Source of the DNA: Sva-07 sp963717385
Lineage (GTDB): Bacteria; Actinomycetota; Acidimicrobiia; Acidimicrobiales; Ilumatobacteraceae
Length of the DNA stretch: 64,000 bases
Assembly: GCA_963717385.1 (NCBI GenBank)
Contig: CAVQWE010000027.1
Coordinates: 186,001 to 250,000, forward strand
Reading direction: 5' to 3'
The notes under the pieces are model-generated. The model was given only the letters and a program-made list of their open reading frames with translations, ran no database searches and had not been told where the DNA came from. Below, piece after piece: positions 1 through 10,198 of the stretch (the first letter of the stretch is position 1; each line of letters opens with the position of its first letter). A program made the translations under genes and the position numbers.

Positions 1-1266
1 TACACGACGTGCACGCCGGCCCGTTCGAGCTGTCGAGCCCACTGCACGTTGTTCGCCTCGTCGAAGCGCGCTTTGAGCTCGACGAGCACAGCGACCTGCA
101 CCCCGTTCTCCGCAGCCCGGATCAGGCTGCGGATGATCGAACTGTCGCCGCCAGCTCGGTAGAGCGTCATCTTGATCGACTGGACCTGGGGGTCCGCAGC
201 GGCCTGAGCGATGAACTCCTCGACGCTCGTCGAAAAGCTCTCGTACGGGTGGTGCAGCATCACGGCCCGGTGACGCATCACATCGAAGATCGGGCGGTCG
301 GTTTCGGCTGCCGCCGTGATCCGACCCGATGTGACCGCAGGCCACGGCTCGTCTTTGAGGTCGGGACGGTCGAGTTCGAGCAGCTGCCAGAGGAAGCTCA
401 GATCGAGTGGCGCCCGGTGGAAGGTCACGTCGTCCATCGTGAGATCGAGCTCACGCACGAGGAGTTCGAGCACCTCCGCGCCGATGTCGTGCGACACCTC
501 GAGACGGACCGCTTTGTTGAATCGACGCCGCCGGAGCTCCATCTCGACGGCTTCGAGGAGATCGTCGGCCTCTTCCTCTTCGAGCGTGAGGTCGGCGTTG
601 CGGCTGACGCGGAACGGCGCCCAGTCTTCGATGACCATCCCGACGAAGAGCCGATCGAGTTTGGCGGCGATCAACTGCTCGACGGGGAGGTATCGGCCGG
701 GAGCAACGGAGCACCAGGCGCGGGAAGAGCTTGGGAACCTTGAGCCGAGCGAACCGCCGATCGCCGGTGTCGGGGTCGGCAACGTTGACCGCCAGCGACA
801 GTGCCAGGTCGGAGATGTACGGAAATGGGTGACCCGGGTCGACGGCCAGGGGCGTGAGCACCGGAAAGACCCGTTCGTCGAACCAGCCATCGAGCTCGGC
901 GCGTTCGTCTTCGGTGACCTCGTCCCAGGAGATGATCGCGAGTCCAACCGCTTCCAGCTCGGGGATGAGTTGGTCGACGAACGCCCCGTCGACCTGGTCG
1001 ACGAACTCGAGGACTCGGTGGCCGATCTCGGCCAAGGTCTGCCCGGGCGAGCGGCCGTCGGGAGACGGGCGATCGATCCCGGCGACGACTTGATCCTTGA
1101 GCGCCGCGACGCGCACCTGGAAGAACTCGTCGAGGTTCGTCGACGCGATCGCGCAGAACTTGGCTCGCTCGAGCAGCGGGATCCCGGGCTCGGTGGCGAG
1201 CTGGAGCACGCGCTCGTTGAACTGCAACCAGCTCAGTTCCCGGTTGATGAACCGCTCGTCGGTCAT
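1..1266 (-). CDS. ppk1: Polyphosphate kinase 1, 3' part missing, frameshifted
   Basis: This is the N-terminal half of polyphosphate kinase 1, which polymerises the gamma phosphate of ATP into inorganic polyphosphate. The start at 1266 puts RFINRELSWLQFNERVL at the N-terminus, the family hallmark, followed by STNLDEFFQVRV. The frame runs to about 745 (RFARLKVPKLFPR) and resumes one frame over as GRYLPVEQLIAAKLDRLF, continuing through YRAGGDSSIIRSLIRAAENG to the left window edge. The break near 740 is a single-base indel, probably an extra G in a GG run. The gene continues beyond the window, so the catalytic His region is not visible. A small gene lies 74 bp upstream on the same strand. Family identity is certain; the frameshift is probably a sequence error. 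Confidence 0.93.
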
Positions 1267-1340
1267 CGCCTCGAGTTCACTCCCCCTCGGTCGTCGTTGT
1301 CGGCGTGGTGTGTGTTCGATCGCTGTGTCGTTCGACGCCG

Positions 1341-1607
1341 TCAGGAGTCGTCCTCGGCATAGCCGAGGTCCCACTCGATGGTGATCAATTCACGCTCGGC
1401 GTCGCGGACGATGCGCTCGCGATTGCGTCGGAACTGCGGATCGTCGCGTGGCAGCAGCACCAGTCGAGCGAGCACACGGGCACGGAACTCGTCGAGCACC
1501 TGGCGGTCGCCCCAGTCGCCGTAGACCTCCCAGTGCGGGGCCACCGGACCGTGGTACACGATGCGGGCGTGTGCCCGCGGGGCCTGGGTCTCGGCGAGGT
1601 CGGTCAT
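1341..1607 (-). CDS. Small conserved-looking hypothetical protein upstream of ppk1
   Basis: This 88-residue soluble protein has no signal peptide or membrane segment. It contains WEVYGDWGDR and a basic, acidic-tailed C-terminal half with LLPRDDPQFRRNRERI. I do not recognise a domain. It reads in the same direction as ppk1 with a 74-bp gap, so the two could be cotranscribed. The ATG at 1607 is preferred over an upstream ATG at 1637 because it follows a GGCGA-type purine stretch less awkwardly; the choice is weak. Function unknown; a polyphosphate-linked role would be guesswork from position only. Confidence 0.6.
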   Translation of the reverse strand: MTDLAETQAPRAHARIVYHGPVAPHWEVYGDWGDRQVLDEFRARVLARLVLLPRDDPQFRRNRERIVRDAERELITIEWDLGYAEDDS

Positions 1608-1830
1608 GGCTGGCGACTCTATCGGGCCCAGGTCCAAGCGGTCGATGGACGAAACCTCGCAATCACATTACGGATGTGTTACGGTTTGCCGTCAAGCTCG
1701 CAACAAAGCGACGCAAATACAGTTCTTACCTCGGCGGCTCACACTTCACCTCGTCCTTGGGAACCAAACGGACATGCCGAGCGTCCAATCAACTACTCCA
1801 CACGCACACCTCCCGCACGAAAGGTCCGCC

Positions 1831-2136
1831 ATGGCCAAGCTCACCACCCGATCGAAAACGATTCCCCTCGAGACCGAACACATCCCGCACGATCCCGATT
1901 CGGCAACCGCCTGGATGGCCGACGGGAACTGCCGGCTGCATCCGCCAGCCACATTCTTCCCGAGCGACGGCGTCGGCGTCGACCGCGCCCGCAAGATCTG
2001 CAAGGACTGTCCGGTGCTCTCGACCTGTCTCGAGTTCGCACTGGAAGAGCGCATCGACCACGGCGTGTGGGGCGGTTGCAGCGAACGCGAGCGTCGTCGC
2101 ATCCTCAAGAGCCGACGAGTCGAGACATCGGTCTGA
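1831..2136 (+). CDS. WhiB-family iron-sulfur transcriptional regulator
   Basis: WhiB proteins are actinobacterial [4Fe-4S] regulators that bind the principal sigma factor. This 101-residue copy has the four cluster cysteines C34, C57, C60 and C66 in the C-x(n)-C-x2-C-x5-C pattern, then the turn motif GVWGG at 78-82 and a basic C-terminal tail (SERERRRILKSRR) for DNA contact. An AAAGG Shine-Dalgarno lies 7 nt before the ATG. A 220-bp gap upstream, free of genes, probably holds its promoter and includes a CACAT-N5-ATGTG inverted repeat at 1664-1678. An extra Cys follows GVWGG. Which WhiB subtype it is cannot be settled by eye. Confidence 0.95.
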   Translation: MAKLTTRSKTIPLETEHIPHDPDSATAWMADGNCRLHPPATFFPSDGVGVDRARKICKDCPVLSTCLEFALEERIDHGVWGGCSERERRRILKSRRVETSV

Positions 2137-2187
2137 CGCCGGCTCGTGCGCTGACCAGCCGCCATCGGCTCGCCAGCGTCGACGCTG

Positions 2188-2388
2188 CTACTTGGAGTCG
2201 TCGGATGAAGCGTTCGGCGTGCTCGAACCCGCGTCATCGGGACGGTTTGCGTCGGCCATCCCGTCCTTGAACTCTTTCTGGGCCTTGCCGAGGTTCTTCG
2301 CGAGCTTGGGCAGCTGCGAGCCACCGAAGAGCACGAGCACCACGACCAAGATAATGATCCATTCGGGTCCACCTGGCATGGACGACAC
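2188..2388 (-). CDS. tatA: Twin-arginine translocase subunit TatA/E
   Basis: This is a 66-residue TatA-type protein, the pore-forming part of the twin-arginine export machinery. It has an N-terminal membrane helix (PEWIIILVVVLVLFGGSQLP), the conserved FG and LP hinge, and an amphipathic helix (KLAKNLGKAQKEFKDG) followed by a short polar tail. The GTG at 2388 has GGGG just upstream; an ATG three codons later at 2379 is equally plausible. tatC and tatB are not nearby, as is usual for stand-alone tatA genes. It converges on the upstream whiB gene, and a perfect CAGCGTC/GACGCTG palindrome at 2174-2187 lies at its 3' end. Confidence 0.92.
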   Translation of the reverse strand: MSSMPGGPEWIIILVVVLVLFGGSQLPKLAKNLGKAQKEFKDGMADANRPDDAGSSTPNASSDDSK

Positions 2389-2471
2389 GCTACCCCATCT
2401 GTCACGCAGACCGGGGCGCGGTTCGGCAGGTTCTTACTGCGGTGGCAGCACCGACATGGCCGGCGAGGACG

Positions 2472-2771
2472 TCAGGCCGTGATCGTGCTGCGAGCAACCT
2501 GCGCGCGCTGGCGGCGAATCCGACGACGTTCACGCTCGGACAGCCCACCCCAGATTCCGAACTTCTCGCCGTTCTGCAGGGCGAATTCGAGGCAGTCGTG
2601 ACGCACCTCGCAACCACGACACACTTCCTTGGCCTCACGGGTCGATGCGCCGCGCTCGGGGAAGAACAGGTCAGGATCGACACCGAGGCAGTTCGCGTAG
2701 TCGTGCCAATCGGGATCGGGTTCGACCGGGACGGCGCTGACCGTGATGCTGGATGTGGTGATGAACTGCAT
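2472..2771 (-). CDS. WhiB2/WhmD-like regulator
   Basis: This 99-residue WhiB protein has cysteines C28, C51, C54 and C60 and the run STREAKEVCRGCEVRHDC, then FGIWGGLSERERRRIRRQR. That wording is typical of the WhiB2/WhmD group, which controls septation and cell division in mycobacteria and streptomycetes; the subtype is inferred from memory of the family. The start at 2771 is preceded by GGGAG. The 160-bp upstream gap contains TAATTA at 2851-2856 on the minus strand, a possible -10 element. It is the second whiB within 700 bp; the two proteins differ clearly outside the core, so this is not a recent duplication. Confidence 0.93.
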   Translation of the reverse strand: MQFITTSSITVSAVPVEPDPDWHDYANCLGVDPDLFFPERGASTREAKEVCRGCEVRHDCLEFALQNGEKFGIWGGLSERERRRIRRQRAQVARSTITA

Positions 2772-2931
2772 GTGGAGGATCTCCCTGCGGGCCCGAGGGC
2801 GTCGATTTTGTCCGCAATCACCCGCCCCCAACGAACGATCGACAGCGACGTAATTACAGTGGCGTCATTCTGCCATAGCACAGACCGATTTCGCAAGGGC
2901 GGATTTGAACGAATCGCGCGGTGCGCGCGAT

Positions 2932-4945
2932 TCAGCCGGCGCGGCGGCCGCGGCGGGCAAGCTCGCGCTTGCCCTGCATGAAGTCGACGAGGACGTAGTC
3001 ACCGAGATCTTCCGGGGTCGTGAAGAACGCACGCCCTCGGTTGATCTGTGTCATCTGCTCGATGAAGTGCCGCAGCGAACCGTCGGCGCCGAGGCCGAAG
3101 GTGTTGATGCGGATCTGGTCCTTGGTGCAGCGCACCACCTCACGCAGCGTGGCCTCGACGGTTTCGCGAACGGGTGGATAGTTGAAGAACGGCATCCCGT
3201 TGTCCATGATGTGCGCCGTCGGCTCGCCGTCGGTGATCATGATGATCTGCTTGGTGCCCGACTCGCGGGCCAACAACTTGCGCGCCAGCGTGAAGCCGTG
3301 GTGCATGTTGGTGCCGTACACGAAGTCCCACGACACCTCGGGCAGCTGTTCGGCGGTGAGGACACGAGCGGTCTCGGAGAACCCGACGATGCCCAGGTAG
3401 TCACGCGGGAACTGCGAGGTGATCAGACTGTGCAGCGCCATCGCCACCTTCTTGGCCGGCAGGAAGTTGTCGCGCATCGGCATCGACAACGACAAGTCGA
3501 GCATCAGCACGGTCGACGAACGGGTGAGGTGCTCGGTGCGCTCGATCTCGAAGTCTTCCGGGTCGAGCTGGATCGGTGTGCCACCACCGCTGCGCCGCAG
3601 CGCGTTGCGAATGGTGCGGTTCAGGTCGAGTTGGAACGGATCGCCGTACTCGTAGGCCTTGGTGTCATAGGTGCGCTCGTGGCCCTGGCCGAGATTGCTG
3701 GTGTCATGCTGGCCGAGGGTGTCCTTGGCGAGCTTCGAGAACAGATCGCGTAGCGCATTGCGCGCCGATCTTGCGGAGGCCCTTCGGCGTCATCTCGAGC
3801 CGCCCCTCCTTCTGCTCGATCAGGCCGGCTTCTTCGAGCATCTTGGTCAGCTCGGCCAACCGTTCGAGTGACTTGGCTGCGTCGTCGCCCATCAGGTCGC
3901 GAACCCGATCCATGTCGGCCTCGGCGAGCGCAGCCGGGCTCGAGGCGTTGCGCAACAGGTTCTCGAGCTGGTCGAGGTCGCCCATGTCTTGCATGGCCTG
4001 CATCGCTTGCTGGAATCCCATCGGATCCTGGCCCTCGAAGTCGTAGCTCTGGTTCCAGTTGAGCTGCGGGAACATCTGCTGCAGGTTTCCCGACAGCTGC
4101 TGCATCTGCCACTGGAGATCCATGTCCTCCATCAGCTGGTCGGACAACTGCTGGAGCTGCGCCCGCTGCTCGGGCGTCATCGAGTTCATCATTGCCTGCA
4201 TGGCCGCCATGCGCTTGGCCATCTGCTCGAGGAGTTCCTCGACGGTCTCGGGGTTCTCGGGGAAGAAGTCGCCGTATTCCTCCATGAACTGATCGAAGCC
4301 AGGATCCTCGCCGCGCTGATGCTTCTCGAGCATCTCGTTGAGCGCCGCCATCATGTCCTTCATGCGAGCCATGTCTTCGGGGCCCATGTTCTCCATGGCG
4401 CCAGACATCTGATCGACCATCTGCTGCATCAGCTGATCCTTGAGCTGCTCCATCAGCTGATCGAAACGCTGCTTGGCTTCCTTCGACTCGAAGTTGTAGG
4501 CGTCGAGTTCGCGCACCTTGCCGGCCAGGTCGTTCGGCATCAGATCGAGGCGCAGGTTGCGCTCGTCGGCGGCTGCCTGAGCGTTCTGGGCACGCCGCTC
4601 GTCACCTGAGTTCTCTGCGTCGCGGCGGGCGTTGTCGATGGCATGACGCTCTTCGTCGATGATGTCGTCGAGCTGCGCCTTGATCTCGTCGTACACGCCG
4701 CCGAGATCAGAGTTCTCCAACCGCTGCTGGCGCTCGGCGCGCAGCTGCTCGAGCAGCTCGCGCAGACCCTGCATCTGCTCGCCGTTGCGATCGGTGAGGC
4801 CCTCTTGCATCATCCGACGCAGTGCTGCGTTGACGTCGCCGTGGTACAGCAGTTCGTCGGTGAGTTCGTCGAAAGCTGCGTCGGCGTCGAACTCGAAGCC
4901 GGTCTGGGTGCCATCCCAGCGGGAGTACTCGAACCGCTTCGCCAT
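2932..4945 (-). CDS. VWA-domain protein, partner of MoxR/ChlI-type ATPase, frameshifted
   Basis: The protein is about 670 residues long. The N-terminal 390 residues are rich in Gln, Met and acidic residues and strongly helical (many coiled-coil-like EQMAKRMAAMQ stretches). The C-terminal 200 residues form a von Willebrand A domain with the metal site MLDLSLSMPM, a conserved Thr region and TDGEPT. Such proteins work with MoxR-type AAA ATPases to insert metals or remodel targets; the likely partner is encoded at 6523-7953. The frame breaks near 3760-3767 in a CG-rich repeat (KIGA / NALRDLF), giving two open parts that clearly form one gene. The pair resembles mycobacterial Rv0958/Rv0959, from memory. 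Here, unusually, two plus-strand genes separate the partners. Confidence 0.85.
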
Positions 4946-5003
4946 GTGTGGAACTTAACGGGTCGTCCCTCGCTTCGCTGCTCCGAGCCCGTAACATCGA
5001 GGT

Positions 5004-5549
5004 ATGCGTGTCCCCCGCACGTTCGTATTCGTCGACCTGTCCGGATTCACGAACTACACCGCAGCATTCGGCGACGACGCCGCTGGCCGCATCCTCAGCA
5101 CGTTCCGCGGCATCGTTCGCACCGTCGCGTCCGATCGCGGCGTGCGTATCGCCAAGTGGCTCGGCGACGGCTGCATGATCGTGGCAGTCGATCAGCGCGA
5201 CGCAATCGACTTCGTGCTCGACCTCGAACAACGAGCGACCGACGTCTGCGCACCCTTGACCATCCGCGCCGGTCTCGCAACCGGCCATGCACTGTTGTTC
5301 GAAGGCGACGACTACATCGGCTCGGCGGTCAACATGGCTGCTCGCCTGTGCGACTACGCCCGCGGCGTGCAGGTCCTGATGCCGACGATGCAACTGCAAC
5401 GGCTCCCCGAAGGCGTCATCGCCGAGCCGTACGGCGAAATCGAACTGCGCGGCTTCCCTGGCCCGATCGACGTGGTTGCCCTGTCGGGCGCCCCGCATTC
5501 GCCGAGCCTCGATGCATCCGAGCTCTGGACGCGCTCACCGTTCATCTGA
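5004..5549 (+). CDS. Class III adenylate/guanylate cyclase-domain protein
   Basis: This 181-residue protein is essentially a lone class III cyclase catalytic domain, the enzyme type that makes cAMP or cGMP. Both metal-binding aspartates are present: D11 in FVDLSGFT and D55 in KWLGDGCM. K51 sits at the purine-recognition position, and the transition-state pair N110 and R114 is present in GSAVNMAARL. It has no membrane segment or regulatory domain, so it should be soluble and a homodimer. It diverges from the VWA gene (58-bp gap) and precedes a GH1-like gene by 36 bp. With K51 kept, ATP is the likelier substrate, but this cannot be settled here. Confidence 0.9.
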   Translation: MRVPRTFVFVDLSGFTNYTAAFGDDAAGRILSTFRGIVRTVASDRGVRIAKWLGDGCMIVAVDQRDAIDFVLDLEQRATDVCAPLTIRAGLATGHALLFEGDDYIGSAVNMAARLCDYARGVQVLMPTMQLQRLPEGVIAEPYGEIELRGFPGPIDVVALSGAPHSPSLDASELWTRSPFI

Positions 5550-5585
5550 TTCTCGACTCACGAACCGCGCACGAGCGACACCACC

Positions 5586-6483
5586 ATGACCTTCCGCCGA
5601 GGCGCGAGCCTCACCACCGCTGCCACGCTGGGCTTCGCCGACACCGCCGATCTCGGGCCGACCGCAGGCAACGGGTTCCGGACGCGATGGCCCGACGATC
5701 TCGCCGCACTCCAAGAGGCCGGTGTCACCGACCTGCAGATCACGCTCGACTGGGCGCGGCTGCAGCCGAAACCCGGGACACTCGACGGAGACTGGGCCGA
5801 ACGATTCGAGCAGATCATCCAGGCCGCTGACGCCATCGGCATGCGTCCCGTGGGCCTGCCTCCACGACGGCGCTGTTCCGCGTTGGTTCGACAACGACGG
5901 CGGCTTCGACAACGACGAGACCTTCATCTCGTGGTGGCCGCGCTGGGTCGAACGCGCCGCCGACCGATTCGGAGACCTCGTGGACGGATGGGTCCCCTTC
6001 GCCCGCATCCCGCCGACACCACCGGAGCAGCCCTGGATCGACACCTGGCAGATCCTGGCCGGGGGACCACCCGTCGTCGCTGCGGTCGACCTGCGAGACG
6101 AGGCAGCCACGATCCGTCGATACGTGGGCCAGACGAACCTCCTCGGTGCGGTGATCGCCGGCGATTGGGACGAGGACACGACCGTCACCACTGCACTGAT
6201 CGAACAGAACGCCGAGCGATGGGGCAACGAACTCCGCGACGCGGCGGACGCAAGCGATTCGCCGCTCGTGCTCACTGGTTTCAACGCCGGCCACACCAAT
6301 GCCGACACCGCCGGCGAGATCGTGGCGGCGATGCGTGGCGTCGTCGACGGAGCAGTCGACGACGGCGTGGCGATCGAGGTCGTCTTCGTCGAGCCCGGCA
6401 TCGCCGGCCCCGACTCGCTTCCCGGTCTGCTCGACGCCGACCGCGCTCCCTCACCGTCGAGCGCAGCCTTCCTCACCGACTGA
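5586..6483 (+). CDS. GH1-like (beta-glucosidase fold) protein lacking the usual catalytic motif, frameshifted
   Basis: The N-terminal 150 residues follow the glycoside hydrolase family 1 layout: LQITLDWARLQPKPG, then a helix and GMRPVG, then CLHDGAVPRWF, a GG(F) turn and FGDLVDGWVPF. Where true GH1 enzymes have the acid/base motif (T)NEP, this protein reads FARIPP. It is only about 298 residues against about 450 in the family, and the second half is not clearly GH1. The frame shifts near 5858 (GGGCCTGCC; one base too many), after which the reading continues cleanly to 6483. It may be a non-catalytic or much diverged relative. A 16-bp-arm hairpin follows the stop directly. Confidence 0.6.
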
Positions 6484-6515
6484 CGTACACGATGTGTCAG
6501 ACACATCGTGTACGT
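6483..6515. terminator. Perfect hairpin between convergent genes (GTCAGAC-centred)
   Basis: The arms 6483-6498 and 6500-6515 are perfectly complementary around a single A at 6499, so the apex reads GTC-A-GAC. The hairpin begins inside the stop codon of the GH1-like gene and ends 7 bp before the stop of the convergent ATPase gene. This suits a bidirectional terminator. There is no U-tract, as is common in actinobacteria. It belongs to the GTC(T/A)GAC family described in the findings. Confidence 0.75.
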
Positions 6516-6522
6516 GCTTCGG

Positions 6523-7953
6523 TCAGGTGCGGCCGCGGTAGGTGGCGCTCGGGCCGGAGGCGTCTTTGTTCAACCGCTTGCTGAGGTGCAGCCCTTCGAG
6601 GACGAACTCGACAGCGCCACCCACGGCCGCCGGCGACTCGTCGCCACCGGTGAGCACAGCGACCGGTGCCCGCAGCGCCTCGACCTCTTCGACGAGTCGG
6701 GCGAGTTCCTCGCTGGTGACTCCCTCGCCGGTGTGAGCGACCGCTCCCGCCTCGAACGCGTCGACCACCGCACGGGTCTGCTCGGGCGGCACGACATCTT
6801 TGAAGACGGTCAACACCGCACCCTTGATCAGGTTCTCCATGATCGCTCCCTCGCGACCGTCCTCGATCGACTCGATCTCGATCTTGCCCATCGAACTGGC
6901 AGCGAGTGCGTCGAGGTCGTCGACGCGAGCCACGATGTGACGTTCCCCGGAGCGAAGACCCCGGCGCAACGCATTGGCAGCGAGTGCTTCGTAGTTCGCC
7001 ACGCTGAGGCGCACGCTCACACCGGATCGCTGGTTGACGTGATTGCTCGATCGGGCGAGATGGCTGAAGGTGGCCACGACGTCGGCGAGATACTCCGGTA
7101 CGTCGACGCTGATCGGGCCGTCGGCAGTGGTGATGTCGAGTGTGACGGCTTCCTGGCGCATGATGGCCACTTCGGTCTCGACCTCGAGCGGATAGTGCGT
7201 TCGGATCTGGCTGCCGAAGCGGTCCTTCAACGGCGTGATGATCCGACCACGGTTGGTGTAGTCCTCCGGGTTCGCAGAAGCGAGCAACATCACATCGAGC
7301 GGCAGGCGGATCTTGTAGCCGCGGATCTGGACGTCGCGTTCTTCGAGCACGTTGAGCATGCCCACCTGGATGCGCTCGGCGAGATCCGGCAGCTCGTTGA
7401 TTGCGAAGATGCCGCGGTTGGTGCGCGGCACGAGGCCGTAGTGGAGCGTGAGCTCGTCGGAGAGATACCGACCCTCGGCGACCTTGATGGGGTCGACCTC
7501 GCCGATCAGGTCGGCGATCGAAGTGTCCGGAGTGGCCAGCTTCTCACCGAAGCGCTCGCTGCGATGCACCCAATGGATTGGAGTGTCGTCGCCCAGTTCC
7601 TCGACCAGGTCGCGGGCGTGCTTCGACACCGGCTGGTAGGGGTCGTCGTTGATCTCGCTGCCTGCGACGATCGGCATCCACTCGTCGAGCAGACCGGTGA
7701 GCGAGCGGATCATGCGGGTCTTCGCCTGGCCACGTTCGCCCAGGAAGATCACGTCGTGGCCGGCCAGCAGGGCGTTCTCGAGCTGTGGCATCACCGTGTT
7801 CTCGTAGCCCGACACCCCCTCGAAGAGCGGTTCGCCCGCTGCCACCTTCTCGATCGCGTGCTCACGCACCTCTTGCTTCACGGGGCGCGAGACCCAACCT
7901 GAAGCACGAAGCTCCCCCAACGTCGTCGCCTGCGGTCGATCCGTGTCAGCCAT
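6523..7953 (-). CDS. MoxR/magnesium-chelatase ChlI-type AAA+ ATPase
   Basis: This is a 476-residue AAA+ ATPase of the magnesium chelatase/MoxR group. Walker A is GERGQAKT at 72-79 and the Walker B segment reads GIFAINELPDL. The sensor and arginine-finger regions follow (LLASANPEDYTNRGRIITPLKDRFG). Such ATPases act as chaperones for a VWA-domain partner, here surely the protein at 2932-4945. It is cytoplasmic and has no membrane helix. No other chlorophyll or cobalamin genes are nearby, so a true chelatase role is unlikely. It is divergent from the GH2-like gene (112-bp gap). Confidence 0.9.
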   Translation of the reverse strand: MADTDRPQATTLGELRASGWVSRPVKQEVREHAIEKVAAGEPLFEGVSGYENTVMPQLENALLAGHDVIFLGERGQAKTRMIRSLTGLLDEWMPIVAGSEINDDPYQPVSKHARDLVEELGDDTPIHWVHRSERFGEKLATPDTSIADLIGEVDPIKVAEGRYLSDELTLHYGLVPRTNRGIFAINELPDLAERIQVGMLNVLEERDVQIRGYKIRLPLDVMLLASANPEDYTNRGRIITPLKDRFGSQIRTHYPLEVETEVAIMRQEAVTLDITTADGPISVDVPEYLADVVATFSHLARSSNHVNQRSGVSVRLSVANYEALAANALRRGLRSGERHIVARVDDLDALAASSMGKIEIESIEDGREGAIMENLIKGAVLTVFKDVVPPEQTRAVVDAFEAGAVAHTGEGVTSEELARLVEEVEALRAPVAVLTGGDESPAAVGGAVEFVLEGLHLSKRLNKDASGPSATYRGRT

Positions 7954-8065
7954 TGCCCGAACCTACCCCGACCGAAGCGGCCGTGAGGATGCGAGCGCGA
8001 CACTGAACGCCACATCCGGTCCGGACGGACACCAGACGATCGGCTCGCGGCGTACGCTCGCCTTC

Positions 8066-10192
8066 ATGCACCTGTCCGGCCCGTGGTTGGCAGCCGAAGC
8101 CGACGACGACGTGCGGCGCAACGGCATCGGCGTCGACACCGACGACTCCACGTGGTCGTCCGTCGACGTTCCAGGGCATTGGCAGGATCACGACGATTTC
8201 CGCACCAGCGACGGCCCCGCTGATGTATCGCCACGCGTTCGCTGCTGACCCGCCGGCCGAGGATCGCCGGCGATGGATCACCCTCGACGGGATCTTCTAC
8301 CAGGCCGACGTGTGGCTCGACGGCGCGTATCTGGGCGACCCCGAGGGCTACTTCACGAGCCACAGCTTCGACGTGACGTCGCTCTCGCGTCTCGACCACG
8401 AGCACGTACTCGCTGTCGAGGTCACCTGCTCACCGCAGTCGGGCACCACCGGCCGGAGGAACATCACCGGGCTCTTCCAGACTCCGGCGGGAATCGGGTC
8501 CGCGCGGAACCCCGGCGGCATCTGGCGGCCGGTCAGTCTGTACGACACCGGTCCGGTCCACATCGACCGACTGCGCGTGCTGTGCCGCGACGCCGACGCA
8601 CGACGGGCACATCTGCGCATCGCCACCCGCATCGACAGCGACCGCCTGACGCCGGTGACGATGCGCACGTACGTCGACGGCGACATGGTCGACGAGCAAC
8701 AGCAGTCCATCGCAGCTGGCCAGAACGACTTCGAATGGACCATCGACATCACCGATCCCGCGTTGTGGTGGCCGAGGGCGCTCGGCGAGCAACCGCTCAT
8801 CGACGTGGCAGTCGAGGTGGTCGTCGATGGTGAGGTCAGCGACCGCCGCGAGCGCCGGACCGGGCTCAGGCAACTCGTCTGGGACGATTGGATCTGTTCT
8901 GTCAACGGCGAACGGATCTTCCTCAAAGGAGCCAACCTGCTCCCGACCACGCTCGGGCCGGCCAACGGCACCAGCGAAATGATTCGGCGAGACCTCGATG
9001 CGGCTGTCGAGCTGGGCCTCGACGCGCTTCGAGTACGCGGCCACATCGCCGATCGACCGCTCTACGAGGCGGCGGACGAGGCGGGCATCTTGCTCCTCCA
9101 GGACTTCCCGCTGCAGTGGGGCCACGCACGGTCCGTGCGCCAGCAAGCCGTCGATCAGGCCAGAGCTGCGGTCGATTCGCTCGGCCACCACCCATCGATC
9201 GCGATGTGGACCGCACACGACGACCCATCAGGAGCCGATGCAGGTGTCACACCGCCCGGATGGCGAGGGGCGGCGCGTGCACTCACTGCCAAGCAGCTGC
9301 CGTCGTGGAACAAGTCGGTGCTCGATCGGTGGGTCAAGCGGGCGTTCGAGCGCGCCGACCCGACCCGACAGGTGGTCGCACACTCCGGCGTCGTACCGCA
9401 CCTCCCTCAGCTCGACGGCACCGACAGCCACCTCTGGTTCGGTTGGCGCCACGGCGAGGCCGAGGACCTCGCCGAGTTCGCTTCACGACTGCCTCGGATG
9501 GTTCGCTTCGTCAGCGAATTCGGCGCGGACTCACCTCCTGCCGATGCACCGTTCATCGACGACCAGCTCGCACGCTCTGCCTGGCCGAGCCTCGACTGGG
9601 ATCAGATCCAGCTCGACACCGGGTACCAGCGCGAGGTCACCGAGCGCAGCTTCCCGCCGACCGAGTTCGACAGCTTCGACGAGTGGCGCGACACGTTGCA
9701 GTACTACCAATCCCACGTGTTGAAGGTGCAGATCGAAACGCTTCGACGACTCAAGTACCGCCCGACGGGCGGGTTCTGCTTCTCGTCGTTGAACGATTCG
9801 GCCCCAGCGATCTCGTCGAGCATCCTCGATCACGAACGACGGCAGAAGCCTGCGTACGCAACGGTGGCCGCAGCGTGCGCGCCGGTGCTGGTGGTCGCCG
9901 ATCCGCTGCCCGACGATCTCCAACCCGGCCAGCGAATCGACGTCGATGTCCACGTGATCAGCGACCTTCGCAGCCACTCGACTTCGCCGTCGTCGACGCA
10001 GTCGCCTCCTGGGTCGGCGGCGAGCAGCGCTGGCGTTTCGGCGGCGCGATCCCGGCCGACGATGTGGTGAAGGTGGGCCGTATCCGCATGGACGTCCCCG
10101 CAGCGCTCGGACCGATCACCCTCGACCTGCAACTCACCGGCGGCGACGTCACCAGCCACAACCGCTACACGACCACCATCGCCACGCCGTAG
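8066..10192 (+). CDS. GH2 / beta-mannosidase-like protein, two frameshifts, acid/base Glu replaced
   Basis: The reading MHLSGPWLAAEADDDV, VPGHW, WITLDGIFYQADVWLDG and YLGDPEGYF is the jelly-roll sugar-binding domain of glycoside hydrolase family 2. The Ig-like domain follows, then a TIM barrel with FLKGANLLPTT and the nucleophile region RFVSEFG. The acid/base site, normally NNE or GNE after HPSIxxW, reads WTAHDDPS here, so the usual Glu is absent. Two indels break the frame: near 8217 (CCCC should be CCC, giving TSDGPLMYRHAF) and near 9967 (one C missing, giving SDLRQPLDFAVVDA). Total length is about 708 residues, somewhat short for the family. Substrate specificity, or activity at all, is uncertain. 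Confidence 0.8.
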
Positions 10193-10198
10193 CGCCGA

